DNA of 64,000 bases from the NCBI GenBank assembly GCA_964291485.2, contig OZ220224.1, positions 1,612,001-1,676,000 on the forward strand. The letters are read 5' to 3'. The notes under the pieces are model-generated. The model saw nothing but the letters and a program-made list of their open reading frames with translations. It searched no databases and was not told the origin of the DNA. Made by a program: the position numbers and the translations under genes. This DNA comes from Kistimonas sp964291485. GTDB taxonomy: Bacteria > Pseudomonadota > Gammaproteobacteria > Pseudomonadales > Endozoicomonadaceae. Positions 18,013 to 26,165 of this stretch are shown here, one piece after another (positions within the stretch are counted from its first letter, which is position 1; the number at the start of each line of letters is the position of its first letter).

Positions 18013-19026
18013 ATGAGGTCTGTTGCTCCGGGCAAAATTATCATTTCGGGTGAGCACTCGGTGGTGTATGGCTCGCCGGCGCTGGCAGTGGCTGTGAATA
18101 TTCACGCCAATGCAGTGGTTGAGCGTATTGAAGAGCCGGGAATTCATCTGCATCTCGACAATTATGGCAAACTGGCGTCGCTGCCGTTGTCCGAGCTTGA
18201 GCAGGTACGCCTGACCATTGATGAAGCCTATCAGCATTACCTGTTGGGGCGTTGCACTGTCGATAAGGTCCTGCCTCATGCCGGTGAACTGTATCTGTAT
18301 GCCATCGCCAGTCTGTATAACAGTTATTCATTGCCGTTTGATCATGGATTGGATATTTCCCTGAAGTCTGCCATACCGGTGCGTTCCGGGATGGGGTCTT
18401 CTGCGGCGACAGTCGCTTCGGTGTTGGTGGCTGTAGCCGGTTACTTCGGAGTTCAGCTGGATAAAGACTCCCTGTTTCGTTTTACCAGCCATACCGAGCG
18501 ACTTCAGCATGGCTGCACCAGTACCATTGATCCCATGGTGACAGTTCATGGTGGATTGGTGCGGGTTGAAAACAGTCAATTGTCCCGAAGTAGTGAGCTG
18601 CCCGAGTTGAACTGGTACCTGGTGAATACCGGTGAGCCTGAGGTCAGTACCGGGCAGTGTGTTGCCGAGGTGCGACGTCGGTTTGGCACCAGCACGATCT
18701 GGAATGAATTTTCCGCCATTATTCAAGGATTGGAGCAGGCGTTTCTCTGTCGCGATACGCGCGCGTTGCGTGAGTATGTTAAGCGTAACCATCAATTGCT
18801 GGTGGATATCGGCGTGGTGCCCGATACCGTGCAGCGATTCATCAGTGACCTGAAGTCCCACTATGGCGCTGCTGGCAAAATCAGTGGCGCCGGTGCCGTG
18901 CATGGTGAAAAGGCGGGCTTTGTGCTGGTTCAGAGTGATGAGCCGGTGGAAAGTCTCTGCGATGAATACGGTTTCTCTGTTGCCAGGCTGCAGGCGGATC
19001 CTCTCGGTGCCAGACTCTGTCATTAA
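18013..19026 (+). CDS. mevalonate kinase (GHMP family)
   Basis: A 337-residue GHMP kinase that most likely phosphorylates mevalonate. The N-terminal motif APGKIIISGEHSVVYGSPA is the mevalonate-kinase form, the ATP loop is PVRSGMGSSAATVAS, and the third motif is GKISGAGAVHGEKAGFVL. The motif usually written SGxDN is replaced by STIDPMVTVHGG, with the Asp kept. The gap from mvaS is 133 bases. The next kinase gene overlaps its end by 20 bases. Which of the two kinases acts on mevalonate and which on phosphomevalonate is inferred, not shown. Confidence 0.8.
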   Translation: MRSVAPGKIIISGEHSVVYGSPALAVAVNIHANAVVERIEEPGIHLHLDNYGKLASLPLSELEQVRLTIDEAYQHYLLGRCTVDKVLPHAGELYLYAIASLYNSYSLPFDHGLDISLKSAIPVRSGMGSSAATVASVLVAVAGYFGVQLDKDSLFRFTSHTERLQHGCTSTIDPMVTVHGGLVRVENSQLSRSSELPELNWYLVNTGEPEVSTGQCVAEVRRRFGTSTIWNEFSAIIQGLEQAFLCRDTRALREYVKRNHQLLVDIGVVPDTVQRFISDLKSHYGAAGKISGAGAVHGEKAGFVLVQSDEPVESLCDEYGFSVARLQADPLGARLCH

Positions 19027-19963
19027 TACCAGTCAGGTAGTTCATGTATCGGTGCCCGGCAGTATTATGCTGCTGGGCGAGCATTCCGTTTTGTATTCCC
19101 AGCCAGCTGTCGCCTGTGCGGTTGATCGCTATATGCGTGTTCAGGTCGAGCCGCTGGCAAGTCGAGACGTTATTGTAGAGTCTGCGCTTGGTCCTTATTG
19201 TTCATATCTTGATAATCTTCAGGACTCTGTTCCCCACCGTTTTCTTGTTGAGATTCTGCGGCGCTGGCAGTCGACATTGGCCTGTGGACTGAAGATCAGC
19301 ATTACATCTGAGTTTTCCCATACCGTTGGCTTGGGTTCCTCTGCTGCAGTGACGGTTGCACTGGTTTCAGCCCTGCGAGCCGTTTGTGGTTTGCCGCTTG
19401 ATCGGCAGGAAATTCTTCGGTCAAGTGTTGAGGTTGTTCGCGCGGTTCAGGGGCGAGGGTCAGGTACTGATCTGGCAGCCAGTGTCTATGGCGGTGTGAT
19501 TGCCTTTGATGCTGATACTTTACAGGTTCAGCGCTTATCGTCTGAATTGCCTATCGATCTTTATTATGCAGGCTATAAAACGCCAACGACTGATGTGTTG
19601 GCGAGAGTCGCAGAAGAACGTGTGCAAGTGCCGGGTGTAGTGGATGCGCTTTACCAGTTAATGGGTGATGTGAGTCGAGAGGCGATAGCGGCGATCGAGG
19701 CTGATGATTTATCGCAGTTCGGTCGTTGCATGAATGTCTATCAAGGGTTGATGGATGCCCTGAATGTGAATGATGCAACGCTTTCTGCCATTGTCTATGG
19801 ATTGCGTGCCTTGCCGGGTGTGATGGGCGCCAAAATTTCCGGTTCGGGCCTGGGTGATTGCGTCTGTGCGCTGGGTGATACCGGTGCCGGGTTGTCCGGA
19901 TTCGAACGAATTCCTGTTTCTGTTTCCCCTGTTGGAGTGTCCGTTGACGTTTTCCCGCGTTGA
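19007..19963 (+). CDS. second GHMP kinase, probable phosphomevalonate kinase
   Basis: A 318-residue GHMP kinase with VPGSIMLLGEHSVLYSQPA at the N-terminus, the ATP loop HTVGLGSSAAVTVA, the motif GSGTDLAASVYGGVIAF and a C-terminal KISGSGLGDCVCAL. The DLAASVYGG form resembles phosphomevalonate kinases, and the pathway needs one here, but a second mevalonate kinase cannot be excluded. The longest frame opens at 18863 deep inside the preceding gene; a GTG at 19007 with AGGCGG upstream is the likely start, giving a 20-base overlap and an N-terminus of family length. Overlaps at both ends imply tight translational coupling. Confidence 0.75.
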   Translation: MPDSVINTSQVVHVSVPGSIMLLGEHSVLYSQPAVACAVDRYMRVQVEPLASRDVIVESALGPYCSYLDNLQDSVPHRFLVEILRRWQSTLACGLKISITSEFSHTVGLGSSAAVTVALVSALRAVCGLPLDRQEILRSSVEVVRAVQGRGSGTDLAASVYGGVIAFDADTLQVQRLSSELPIDLYYAGYKTPTTDVLARVAEERVQVPGVVDALYQLMGDVSREAIAAIEADDLSQFGRCMNVYQGLMDALNVNDATLSAIVYGLRALPGVMGAKISGSGLGDCVCALGDTGAGLSGFERIPVSVSPVGVSVDVFPR

Positions 19964-20945
19964 TGTTGCCCGAAGTCTTCTGGGTGATTGTGAATACCGT
20001 CCTGCCGATGTTTTCGAGGCGTGGGCGCCGGTCAATATTGCGCTGTGCAAGTATTGGGGTAAGCGCGATACTGCCCTGAATCTGCCGGTCAATGACAGTC
20101 TGTCCGTAGCTTTGCCGGGTAAGGGAACCCGTACCCGGGTGGTTCGGCTGCAGGGTGGGTCAAAGGATGTGGTTTTTTTAAATGATCATCCGGTGTCAGA
20201 GGCGGATAGCTTCTATCAAAAAGTGGTCGCGCATCTGGACCTGTTTCGGCTGGGTCGGGATGATTGTTTTCGGATTGATACGGCCAACACTATCGCGACA
20301 GCGGCCGGTCTTGCTTCGTCGGCGTCCGGCTTTGCAGCGTTGACTCGGGCAATGGCAGGTGTGCAAGGCTTCGATCCTGATGGTAAGGCGCTATCCATTC
20401 TGGCAAGGCTGGGGAGTGGTAGTGCCTGTAGGTCTGTTTTCGACGGCTTCGTACGCTGGCATAAAGGTGAGGCAGTCGATGGTATGGATTCCTGTGCGGC
20501 GCCATTGTCCCGGGATTGGCCGGGTTTGCGCCTTGGGGTGCTGACCTTGACGGGCGCTGCAAAAAAAGTCGGTTCCCGGGAGGGTATGGCGCGGACGGTA
20601 GAAACGACTCCGCTTTATTCCGTCTGGCCTGCCCAGGCGGAAGCGGATATTGCGACGCTGGAGCAAGCTATTGCTGTTCGCGACTTTGAGCTGTTGGGCG
20701 CCACCGCGGAACACAATGCCATGACCATGCATGCCACGATGATTGCCTCCTGGCCGCCCCTGCTGTATTGGGAGCCTGAATCTGTCGCTGTCATGCAGAA
20801 AGTCTGGCGGTTGCGGGAGGACGGGGTGCCAGTCTATATCACCATGGATGCAGGGCCGAATGTGAAACTTTTGTTTGAGTCGCCGGTCGAAGAGAGCATC
20901 AGGCAGGTGTTTCCTGATGTTGAAGTGGTAAAACTCTTCCCGTAA
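19944..20945 (+). CDS. mvaD: diphosphomevalonate decarboxylase
   Basis: ATP-dependent decarboxylase that makes isopentenyl diphosphate, the end product of the pathway. Motifs: WAPVNIALCKYWGKRD, LPVNDSLSVALPG, the ATP loop GLASSASGFAALT, GSGSACRSVFDGFVRW and ITMDAGPNVKLL with the catalytic Asp region. A TTG at 19944 with GGAG six bases upstream is taken as the start; it gives 333 residues. The longest frame starts at 19854, inside the previous gene, and adds 30 residues unlike the family. The overlap with the preceding gene is again 20 bases. It is the last gene of the operon, before rpsB. Confidence 0.92.
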   Translation: MTFSRVDVARSLLGDCEYRPADVFEAWAPVNIALCKYWGKRDTALNLPVNDSLSVALPGKGTRTRVVRLQGGSKDVVFLNDHPVSEADSFYQKVVAHLDLFRLGRDDCFRIDTANTIATAAGLASSASGFAALTRAMAGVQGFDPDGKALSILARLGSGSACRSVFDGFVRWHKGEAVDGMDSCAAPLSRDWPGLRLGVLTLTGAAKKVGSREGMARTVETTPLYSVWPAQAEADIATLEQAIAVRDFELLGATAEHNAMTMHATMIASWPPLLYWEPESVAVMQKVWRLREDGVPVYITMDAGPNVKLLFESPVEESIRQVFPDVEVVKLFP

Positions 20946-20947
20946 AG

Positions 20948-20969
20948 GGATTCTTTTCGCAGGGAATCC
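20948..20969 (+). terminator. weak hairpin after mvaD
   Basis: Six-base arms GGATTC/GAATCC (20948-20953, 20964-20969) followed by GTTTT, right after the mvaD stop. It is a weak candidate for the end of the mevalonate operon. Confidence 0.35.
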
Positions 20970-21002
20970 GTTTTCCGGGGCTGGTGCATGCCCGTGTGGT
21001 TG

Positions 21003-21011
21003 TGGTATAAA
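21003..21011 (+). promoter_or_regulatory. rpsB: extended -10 promoter candidate for rpsB
   Basis: TGG-TATAAA followed by the GC-rich discriminator TGCGCGC, about 140 bases before rpsB. An extended -10 plus GC discriminator is the form expected of a growth-rate and stringent-controlled ribosomal protein promoter. It implies rpsB keeps its own promoter despite the mevalonate genes upstream. Confidence 0.5.
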
Positions 21012-21095
21012 TGCGCGCTTGTGGCGACCGCCGCAAGTATTCTTATGACTTAAAACCACACATGCACCGACACATGGTTCCTGGGTGCCCGTTTA

Positions 21096-21137
21096 AAAAG
21101 GGTCGAATCATGGGGTGTATGGAGGCATAACCCTTTT
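21096..21137 (+). promoter_or_regulatory. rpsB: possible S2 autoregulatory leader of rpsB
   Basis: The long leader contains an eight-base inverted repeat, AAAAGGGT (21096-21103) with ACCCTTTT (21130-21137), ending directly against the AAGGAG ribosome-binding site (21138-21143). In gammaproteobacteria ribosomal protein S2 is known to control rpsB-tsf through a structured leader. That this hairpin has that role is inferred from position. Confidence 0.4.
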
Positions 21138-21149
21138 AAGGAGTTTTAC

Positions 21150-21917
21150 ATGGCTCAAGTGTCCATGCGTGACATGCTGAAGGCCGGTGTCCATTTCGGT
21201 CACCAGACCCGTTACTGGAACCCCAAGATGCGCAAGTTCATCTTCGGCGCCCGTAACCGCATTCACATCATCAACCTGGAACACACCCTGCCGGCGTTCA
21301 ATCAGGCGCTGGGTCTGATCAAGAAGCTGGCTGAAGGCAAGAACAAGGTTCTGTTCGTGGGCACCAAGCGTGCAGCGAGCAAGATCGTCCGTGAAAACGC
21401 GCAGCGTTGCGGCATGCCTTACGTTGATCACCGCTGGCTGGGCGGCATGCTGACCAACTACAAGACGATTCGTCAGTCTGTACGTCGTCTGCGTGAGCTG
21501 GAAGTCCAGGCTGAAGACGGCACTTTCGAGAAGCTGACCAAGAAAGAAGCCCTGATGCGTACCCGTGATCTGGAAAAACTGGATCGCAGCCTGGGTGGTA
21601 TCAAGGACATGGGCGGCCTGCCTGACGCGATCTTCGTCATCGACGTGGATCACGAAAAGATTGCCATCCAGGAAGCCAACAAGCTGGGTATCCCTGTTAT
21701 CGGTATCGTTGATACCAACAGCAACCCGGACGGCGTAGACATCGTTATCCCCGGTAACGATGACGCGATCCGCGCAATTCAGCTGTACGTTGAATCTGCT
21801 GCTGACGCGATCCTGGAAGGTCGTGCTGCTGCCGGTGCAGTCGTTGAAGAAGCGGCTGCTGAAAAGGCAGAAGCGGCTGAAGAGAGTGAAGAGAGCAGCG
21901 AAAACTCCGCGGAGTAA
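21150..21917 (+). CDS. rpsB: 30S ribosomal protein S2
   Basis: Small-subunit protein; 255 residues starting MAQVSMRDMLKAGVHFGHQT, with the conserved KMRKFIFGARNRIHIINLE, RWLGGMLTNYKTIR and IPVIGIVDTNSNPDGVDIVIPGND (split here across one stretch of the protein). The C-terminal extension after about residue 225 is rich in Ala and Glu. AAGGAG seven bases upstream fixes the start. It is followed by an attenuating hairpin and tsf, the universal order. Confidence 0.98.
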   Translation: MAQVSMRDMLKAGVHFGHQTRYWNPKMRKFIFGARNRIHIINLEHTLPAFNQALGLIKKLAEGKNKVLFVGTKRAASKIVRENAQRCGMPYVDHRWLGGMLTNYKTIRQSVRRLRELEVQAEDGTFEKLTKKEALMRTRDLEKLDRSLGGIKDMGGLPDAIFVIDVDHEKIAIQEANKLGIPVIGIVDTNSNPDGVDIVIPGNDDAIRAIQLYVESAADAILEGRAAAGAVVEEAAAEKAEAAEESEESSENSAE

Positions 21918-21930
21918 TCGTCCTGTTCAG

Positions 21931-21956
21931 AAAAAGGGGGCCTTGCCCCCTTTTTT
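21931..21956 (+). terminator. rpsB-tsf intergenic terminator
   Basis: AAAAAGGGGG, a five-base loop, CCCCC and a six-T tract form a canonical intrinsic terminator between rpsB and tsf. In this operon such a hairpin usually attenuates rather than fully stops transcription. Confidence 0.8.
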
Positions 21957-22091
21957 GCCATAGGGGTCGGGTTTTCTGTTGTGACAGCATAGCCCTGGCT
22001 TCAGGCGCAAAGATTCTTTCGTGATTGTTGCCGGTTTTCCGGGTGAGCGCTGGAAAACAGGCGGCATAATCAAGGTTTAGAGGATACGAAA

Positions 22092-22949
22092 ATGGCAATT
22101 ACTGCTGCACTGGTAAAAGAGCTGCGTGAGCGTACCGGTCTGGGCATGATGGAATGCAAGAAGGCGCTGGTTGAGGTTGACGGCGACATCGAGAAAGCGA
22201 TCGAAGAGCTGCGCAAGTCCGGTCAGGCCAAAGCTGCCAAGAAAGCCGGTCGTACCGCTGCTGAAGGTGTGGTTGCCGTTAAAGTGGCTGACGATGCCAA
22301 GTTCGGCATGCTGGTTGAAGTGAACAGTGAAACTGACTTCGTTGCCCGTGACGATAACTTCCTGGGCTACGTGCACACTGTGACTGAGCGTGCCTTCGAA
22401 ACCAAGCAGACTGATATCCCTGCCCTGATGGACGGTGATCTGGAAACTGCCCGTCTGGCGCTGGTTCAGAAGATCGGTGAAAACATCAGTGTTCGTCGCG
22501 CTGCAGCCCTGGAAGGTGATGTAGTAGGCAGCTACGTTCACGGTAACAGCCGCATCGCGGTTCTGGTCAGCCTGGAAGGCGGTAACGCTGATCTGGCCAA
22601 GGACATCGCCATGCACGTGGCGGCTGTGAATCCTCAGGTTGTCAGCAAGGACGACATGCCGGCTGAGCTGGTTGAGAAAGAGAAGGAAATTTTCCGTGCT
22701 CAAGCACTCGACAGCGGCAAGCCTGCCGAGATCGTTGAAAAGATGATCGTTGGTCGTGTGAACAAGTTCCTGGCTGAAAACAGCCTGGTAGAGCAGCCTT
22801 TCGTTAAAAACCCTGACGTCACTGTTGGCAAGCTGGCTGCAGAAGCCGGTGCCACCGTCAAGGGCTTCATCCGCTTTGAAGTGGGTGAGGGCATCGAGAA
22901 AGAAGTGGTTGACTTCGCTGCTGAGGTTCGCGCCCAGGCAGGCCTGTAA
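22092..22949 (+). CDS. tsf: translation elongation factor Ts
   Basis: Nucleotide exchange factor for EF-Tu. The 285 residues fit the family. Visible are the N-terminal UBA-like region LVKELRERTGLGMMECKKAL and the core motif MLVEVNSETDFVARDDNF, followed by the VSLEGGNADLAKDIAMHVAA segment. GAGGA lies seven to ten bases before the ATG. It lies in the usual rpsB-tsf-pyrH-frr order. Confidence 0.98.
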   Translation: MAITAALVKELRERTGLGMMECKKALVEVDGDIEKAIEELRKSGQAKAAKKAGRTAAEGVVAVKVADDAKFGMLVEVNSETDFVARDDNFLGYVHTVTERAFETKQTDIPALMDGDLETARLALVQKIGENISVRRAAALEGDVVGSYVHGNSRIAVLVSLEGGNADLAKDIAMHVAAVNPQVVSKDDMPAELVEKEKEIFRAQALDSGKPAEIVEKMIVGRVNKFLAENSLVEQPFVKNPDVTVGKLAAEAGATVKGFIRFEVGEGIEKEVVDFAAEVRAQAGL

Positions 22950-22960
22950 GGCATACTGAT

Positions 22961-22992
22961 ACAGGGGCGGCAGAGATATCTGTCGCCCCTGT
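22961..22992 (+). terminator. hairpin between tsf and pyrH
   Basis: Fourteen-base arms with one G-T pair (22961-22974, 22979-22992) and a four-base loop, followed by a T/A-rich stretch. It is probably the end of the rpsB-tsf transcript. Confidence 0.65.
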
Positions 22993-23156
22993 TATTATTC
23001 GATGGCGAATACCAGTGACCAATCGCTGGTTGATTGTCAGATAAAGGCAGTCGTTGGTCAGTGGTATTGGTATCATCAGAAAACAGCCATGGGCATGGCA
23101 GGATTGGTATCACTGTTCATCCTGTTCATGGCCAAGCCCGTTGACGGAGAGCAGAC

Positions 23157-23894
23157 ATGCCCGGAACAGATCGCCAGCCTAAATATCACCGTATTCTCCT
23201 CAAGCTCAGTGGTGAAGCGCTGATGGGGAGCGAAGATTTCGGTATTGATCCCAAGGTGCTGGACCGTATGGCGCTTGAAATCGGCCAGCTGGTCGGCATT
23301 GGTGTTCAGGTAGGTTTGGTGATCGGCGGTGGTAACCTGTTCCGTGGAGCGGCCCTGAGTGCGGCCGGTATGGAGCGTGTCACCGGTGATCATATGGGTA
23401 TGCTGGCCACGGTCATGAATGCACTGGCCATGCGTGACGCACTGGAGCGCTCCAATATTAATACCCGTGTTATGTCGGCTATTCCGATGAGCGGCGTAGT
23501 GGAGCATTATGACCGTCGTCGTGCCTTGCGTTATCTGAATTCAGGTGACGTGGTGATTTTTTCCGCAGGTACCGGGAATCCTTTCTTCACGACGGATTCT
23601 GCCGCCTGCCTGCGGGGTATCGAAGTAGATGCTGACCTGGTGCTGAAGGCCACCAAGGTGGATGGTGTTTACGATCAGGATCCGGTCAAGAATCCGGATG
23701 CGATCAAGTTTGATCGTCTGACCTATGACGATGTGCTGGATCGTAAGCTCGGGGTGATGGACCTGACCGCTATCTGCCTGGTGCGCGACCACCAGATGCC
23801 GGTACGTGTGTTTAACATGAACAAGACCGGTGCCCTGTTGAATGTTGTCGTCGGTGGCGACGAAGGAACCCTGGTTTGCGGGAGTGACGCATGA
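23157..23894 (+). CDS. pyrH: UMP kinase
   Basis: Hexameric bacterial UMP kinase making UDP for nucleic acids and cell-wall precursors. The 245 residues include YHRILLKLSGEALMG, VGLVIGGGNLFRG, DHMGMLATVMNALAMRDALE and IVFSAGTGNPFFTTDSAACL-like motifs (here VVIFSAGTGNPFFTTDSA). GGAG upstream supports the ATG at 23157. The last four bases overlap frr (ATGA), implying coupling. Confidence 0.97.
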   Translation: MPGTDRQPKYHRILLKLSGEALMGSEDFGIDPKVLDRMALEIGQLVGIGVQVGLVIGGGNLFRGAALSAAGMERVTGDHMGMLATVMNALAMRDALERSNINTRVMSAIPMSGVVEHYDRRRALRYLNSGDVVIFSAGTGNPFFTTDSAACLRGIEVDADLVLKATKVDGVYDQDPVKNPDAIKFDRLTYDDVLDRKLGVMDLTAICLVRDHQMPVRVFNMNKTGALLNVVVGGDEGTLVCGSDA

Positions 23895-24448
23895 TTGACG
23901 AACTGAAGAGTGATGCTGAATCCAGAATGCAGAAGAGCGTGGAAGCGCTGACCCATGCATTTGCCAAAATCCGTACTGGTCGGGCGCATCCGAGCCTGCT
24001 GGAAGGGGTACGGGTATCCTACTACGGCTCTGAATCTCCGTTGAACCAGGTGGCCAACGTAACGGCTGAAGACGGTCGTACCCTGGCGATTCGTGTCTGG
24101 GAAAAGAGCATGGTGCCGGAAATCGAAAAAGCCATCCTCAAGTCTGACCTGGGTCTGAATCCGTCAACCGCCGGTGAAGTGATTCGTGTACCGCTACCGC
24201 CGCTGACGGAAGAAACCCGTAAGGGTTATACCAAGCAGGCGCGTCATGAAGCTGAGCAGGCCCGTGTAGCGATCCGTAATATCCGTCGTGACGTGCTGTC
24301 TGACTTCAAAGAGCTGGAAAAGGAAAAAGAGATCAGCGAAGACGAAGAGCGTCGTGCGCAGGACGATGTGCAGAAGATTACTGACAAGTACATCGCTGCC
24401 GTTGACGAGGCGCTGGCGGTCAAAGAAAAGGATCTGATGGCAATCTGA
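23891..24448 (+). CDS. frr: ribosome recycling factor
   Basis: Works with EF-G to split post-termination ribosomes. The 185 residues match the family, including MQKSVEALTHAFAKIRTGRA, LNQVANVTAEDGRTL, the hinge region PLPPLTEETRKGYTKQA and the C-terminal helix. It overlaps pyrH by four bases and is followed by a hairpin. Confidence 0.97.
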   Translation: MIDELKSDAESRMQKSVEALTHAFAKIRTGRAHPSLLEGVRVSYYGSESPLNQVANVTAEDGRTLAIRVWEKSMVPEIEKAILKSDLGLNPSTAGEVIRVPLPPLTEETRKGYTKQARHEAEQARVAIRNIRRDVLSDFKELEKEKEISEDEERRAQDDVQKITDKYIAAVDEALAVKEKDLMAI

Positions 24449-24456
24449 TCAGACGA

Positions 24457-24477
24457 AACCCGGGCTTGACCCGGGTT
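24457..24477 (+). terminator. hairpin after frr
   Basis: AACCCGGG (24457-24464), loop of five, CCCGGGTT (24470-24477), followed by a GTTGTTTG stretch. It is a strong GC stem with an interrupted T tract, likely a partial terminator before uppS. Confidence 0.6.
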
Positions 24478-24530
24478 GTTGTTTGCCGGGCGGTTTGCCC
24501 GGATAGTGTGAGGTAACCCTGAAACAAGTC

Positions 24531-25316
24531 ATGGCTGAACCACCTGCTTCCCCTTCCGCCACGGTATCTGGCAACGACATTCCTGCCGACCGTATTCCCC
24601 GTCATGTCGCGATTATCATGGATGGCAATAACCGCTGGGCCAAGAAACGGCATTTACCGGGTATTGCCGGGCATCGCGCTGGTGTTGAGGTGGTGCGCAA
24701 GGTGATTGAAGCCTGTGGTGACTATGGTATTCGTGTATTGACCCTCTTTGCCTTTTCCAGCGAGAACTGGAAGCGACCGGCAGACGAGGTCAGTGCCTTG
24801 ATGGATCTGTTTCTTCGGGCGCTTCAGCGGGAAGTGCGCAAGTTGCACCGGCATCATATCCGGCTGAAAGTGATCGGGGATGTCAGTTCCTTCAGTCCGG
24901 CTATTCAGCAGCGTATTCGTGAAGCGGAAGCGCTGACTGCTGAAAACGCGCGTGTTACGTTGGTGATTGCAGCCAGTTATGGTGGACAATGGGATATTGT
25001 TGAGGCTGCAAAGAAGCTTGCATCAGAGGTGCAGCGGGGGGAACTGGAGCTGGAAGCGATTACACCGGATCGTTTTGAAGCTGCCCTGTCGACGGGTGAG
25101 TTACCGCCGCCAGATCTGTTGATCAGAACCAGTGGTGAACATCGTATCAGTAATTTCCTGCTGTGGCAGTGTGCCTATTCCGAGCTCTATTTTTCGGATC
25201 TGCTATGGCCTGATTTTGGGCCTGAAGAACTGCGCCGGGCAATTATGGATTACAGTCAGCGACAGCGTCGTTATGGTAAAACCAGTGAGCAGCTAGAGGC
25301 AGAGTCAACGTGCTGA
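24531..25316 (+). CDS. uppS: undecaprenyl diphosphate synthase
   Basis: Cis-prenyltransferase that extends farnesyl diphosphate with isopentenyl diphosphate to C55-PP, the lipid carrier for peptidoglycan. The 261 residues contain IPRHVAIIMDGNNRWAKKR (catalytic Asp in DGN), LTLFAFSSENWKRP, ASYGGQWDIV and LLIRTSGEHRISNFLLWQ. It uses the isoprenoid units that the mevalonate operon 4 kb upstream would make. An N-terminal tail of about 20 residues precedes the conserved core. cdsA starts inside its last seven bases. Confidence 0.96.
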   Translation: MAEPPASPSATVSGNDIPADRIPRHVAIIMDGNNRWAKKRHLPGIAGHRAGVEVVRKVIEACGDYGIRVLTLFAFSSENWKRPADEVSALMDLFLRALQREVRKLHRHHIRLKVIGDVSSFSPAIQQRIREAEALTAENARVTLVIAASYGGQWDIVEAAKKLASEVQRGELELEAITPDRFEAALSTGELPPPDLLIRTSGEHRISNFLLWQCAYSELYFSDLLWPDFGPEELRRAIMDYSQRQRRYGKTSEQLEAESTC

Positions 25317-26113
25317 AACAACGAATAATAACAGCGCTGGCTTTATTGCCGGTGGCATTGGGTGGGGTTTTTCTGTTGCCGTTGACGCCGTTCTCGGTGT
25401 TTATTGCGGTCGTTATTGCATTGGCGGCCTGGGAGTGGGCGGGCCTGTCCGGATTTACTCACCAGTTGGTGCGCGTGGGATATGCTGCGCTGACGGGGGG
25501 TATGATTTTTTTGCTTTCCCTGGCATCTTCCGGATTTTTGTTGGGAGCTGGTCTTACCTGGTGGCTGATGGCGTTGATGCTGGTGATCAGTTATCCCGAT
25601 TCTAGGCCGGTCTGGCAGAACCGGATGATTCGGTTGCTGATGGGGTGGCTGGTTCTCCTGCCAGCGTGGGGCGGTCTTGTGTATCTAAAGGGGCAGCCGC
25701 AGGGGAATCTGTTGATTCTGTATGTGTTTGTGCTGGTCTGGGCCGCCGATGTGGGCGCCTATTTTTCCGGTAGAACCTTTGGGCAGCGTAAGCTGGCGCC
25801 GAGTCTCAGTCCGGGCAAAACCTGGGAAGGTGTCTTCGGTGGTTTGTTTATGACGTCACTGATTGCTCTTCTGGTTGGCTGGTACCGACAGCTGAGTTTA
25901 TTTGAATGCCTTGGGCTGGTCGCCATTACACTGGTGGTCACTATGGTGTCTGTACTGGGTGATTTGCTGGAAAGCATGTTCAAGCGTGAAGCCGGCTTGA
26001 AAGACAGTAGTCAGTTGCTGCCAGGGCATGGTGGTGTCATGGATCGCATTGATAGTCTGACCGCTGCCATACCGGTCTTTGCCGTTTTCTGGTTCCTGGC
26101 GATGGCAACCTGA
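25310..26113 (+). CDS. cdsA: phosphatidate cytidylyltransferase
   Basis: Inner-membrane enzyme that makes CDP-diacylglycerol for phospholipid synthesis. The 267 residues hold about eight hydrophobic segments and the signature region SPGKTWEGVFGG with GDLLESMFKREAGLKDSS and LPGHGGVMDRIDSL at the C-terminus. It overlaps uppS by seven bases. In most relatives dxr follows; here a terminator follows and then cmoA. Confidence 0.95.
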   Translation: MLKQRIITALALLPVALGGVFLLPLTPFSVFIAVVIALAAWEWAGLSGFTHQLVRVGYAALTGGMIFLLSLASSGFLLGAGLTWWLMALMLVISYPDSRPVWQNRMIRLLMGWLVLLPAWGGLVYLKGQPQGNLLILYVFVLVWAADVGAYFSGRTFGQRKLAPSLSPGKTWEGVFGGLFMTSLIALLVGWYRQLSLFECLGLVAITLVVTMVSVLGDLLESMFKREAGLKDSSQLLPGHGGVMDRIDSLTAAIPVFAVFWFLAMAT

Positions 26114-26134
26114 AGCGTTGTTTTTTCGGATGTG

Positions 26135-26165
26135 AAAAGGTGTCAACAGGAGTTGGCACCTTTTT
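26135..26165 (+). terminator. terminator after cdsA
   Basis: Thirteen-base arms with one G-T pair (26135-26147, 26152-26164), a four-base loop and a run of five T. It separates the uppS-cdsA transcript from cmoA-cmoB. Confidence 0.75.

Noticed and set aside
18328..19023. 231-codon open frame on the minus strand
   Set aside because: It is antisense to the mevalonate kinase gene; no support.
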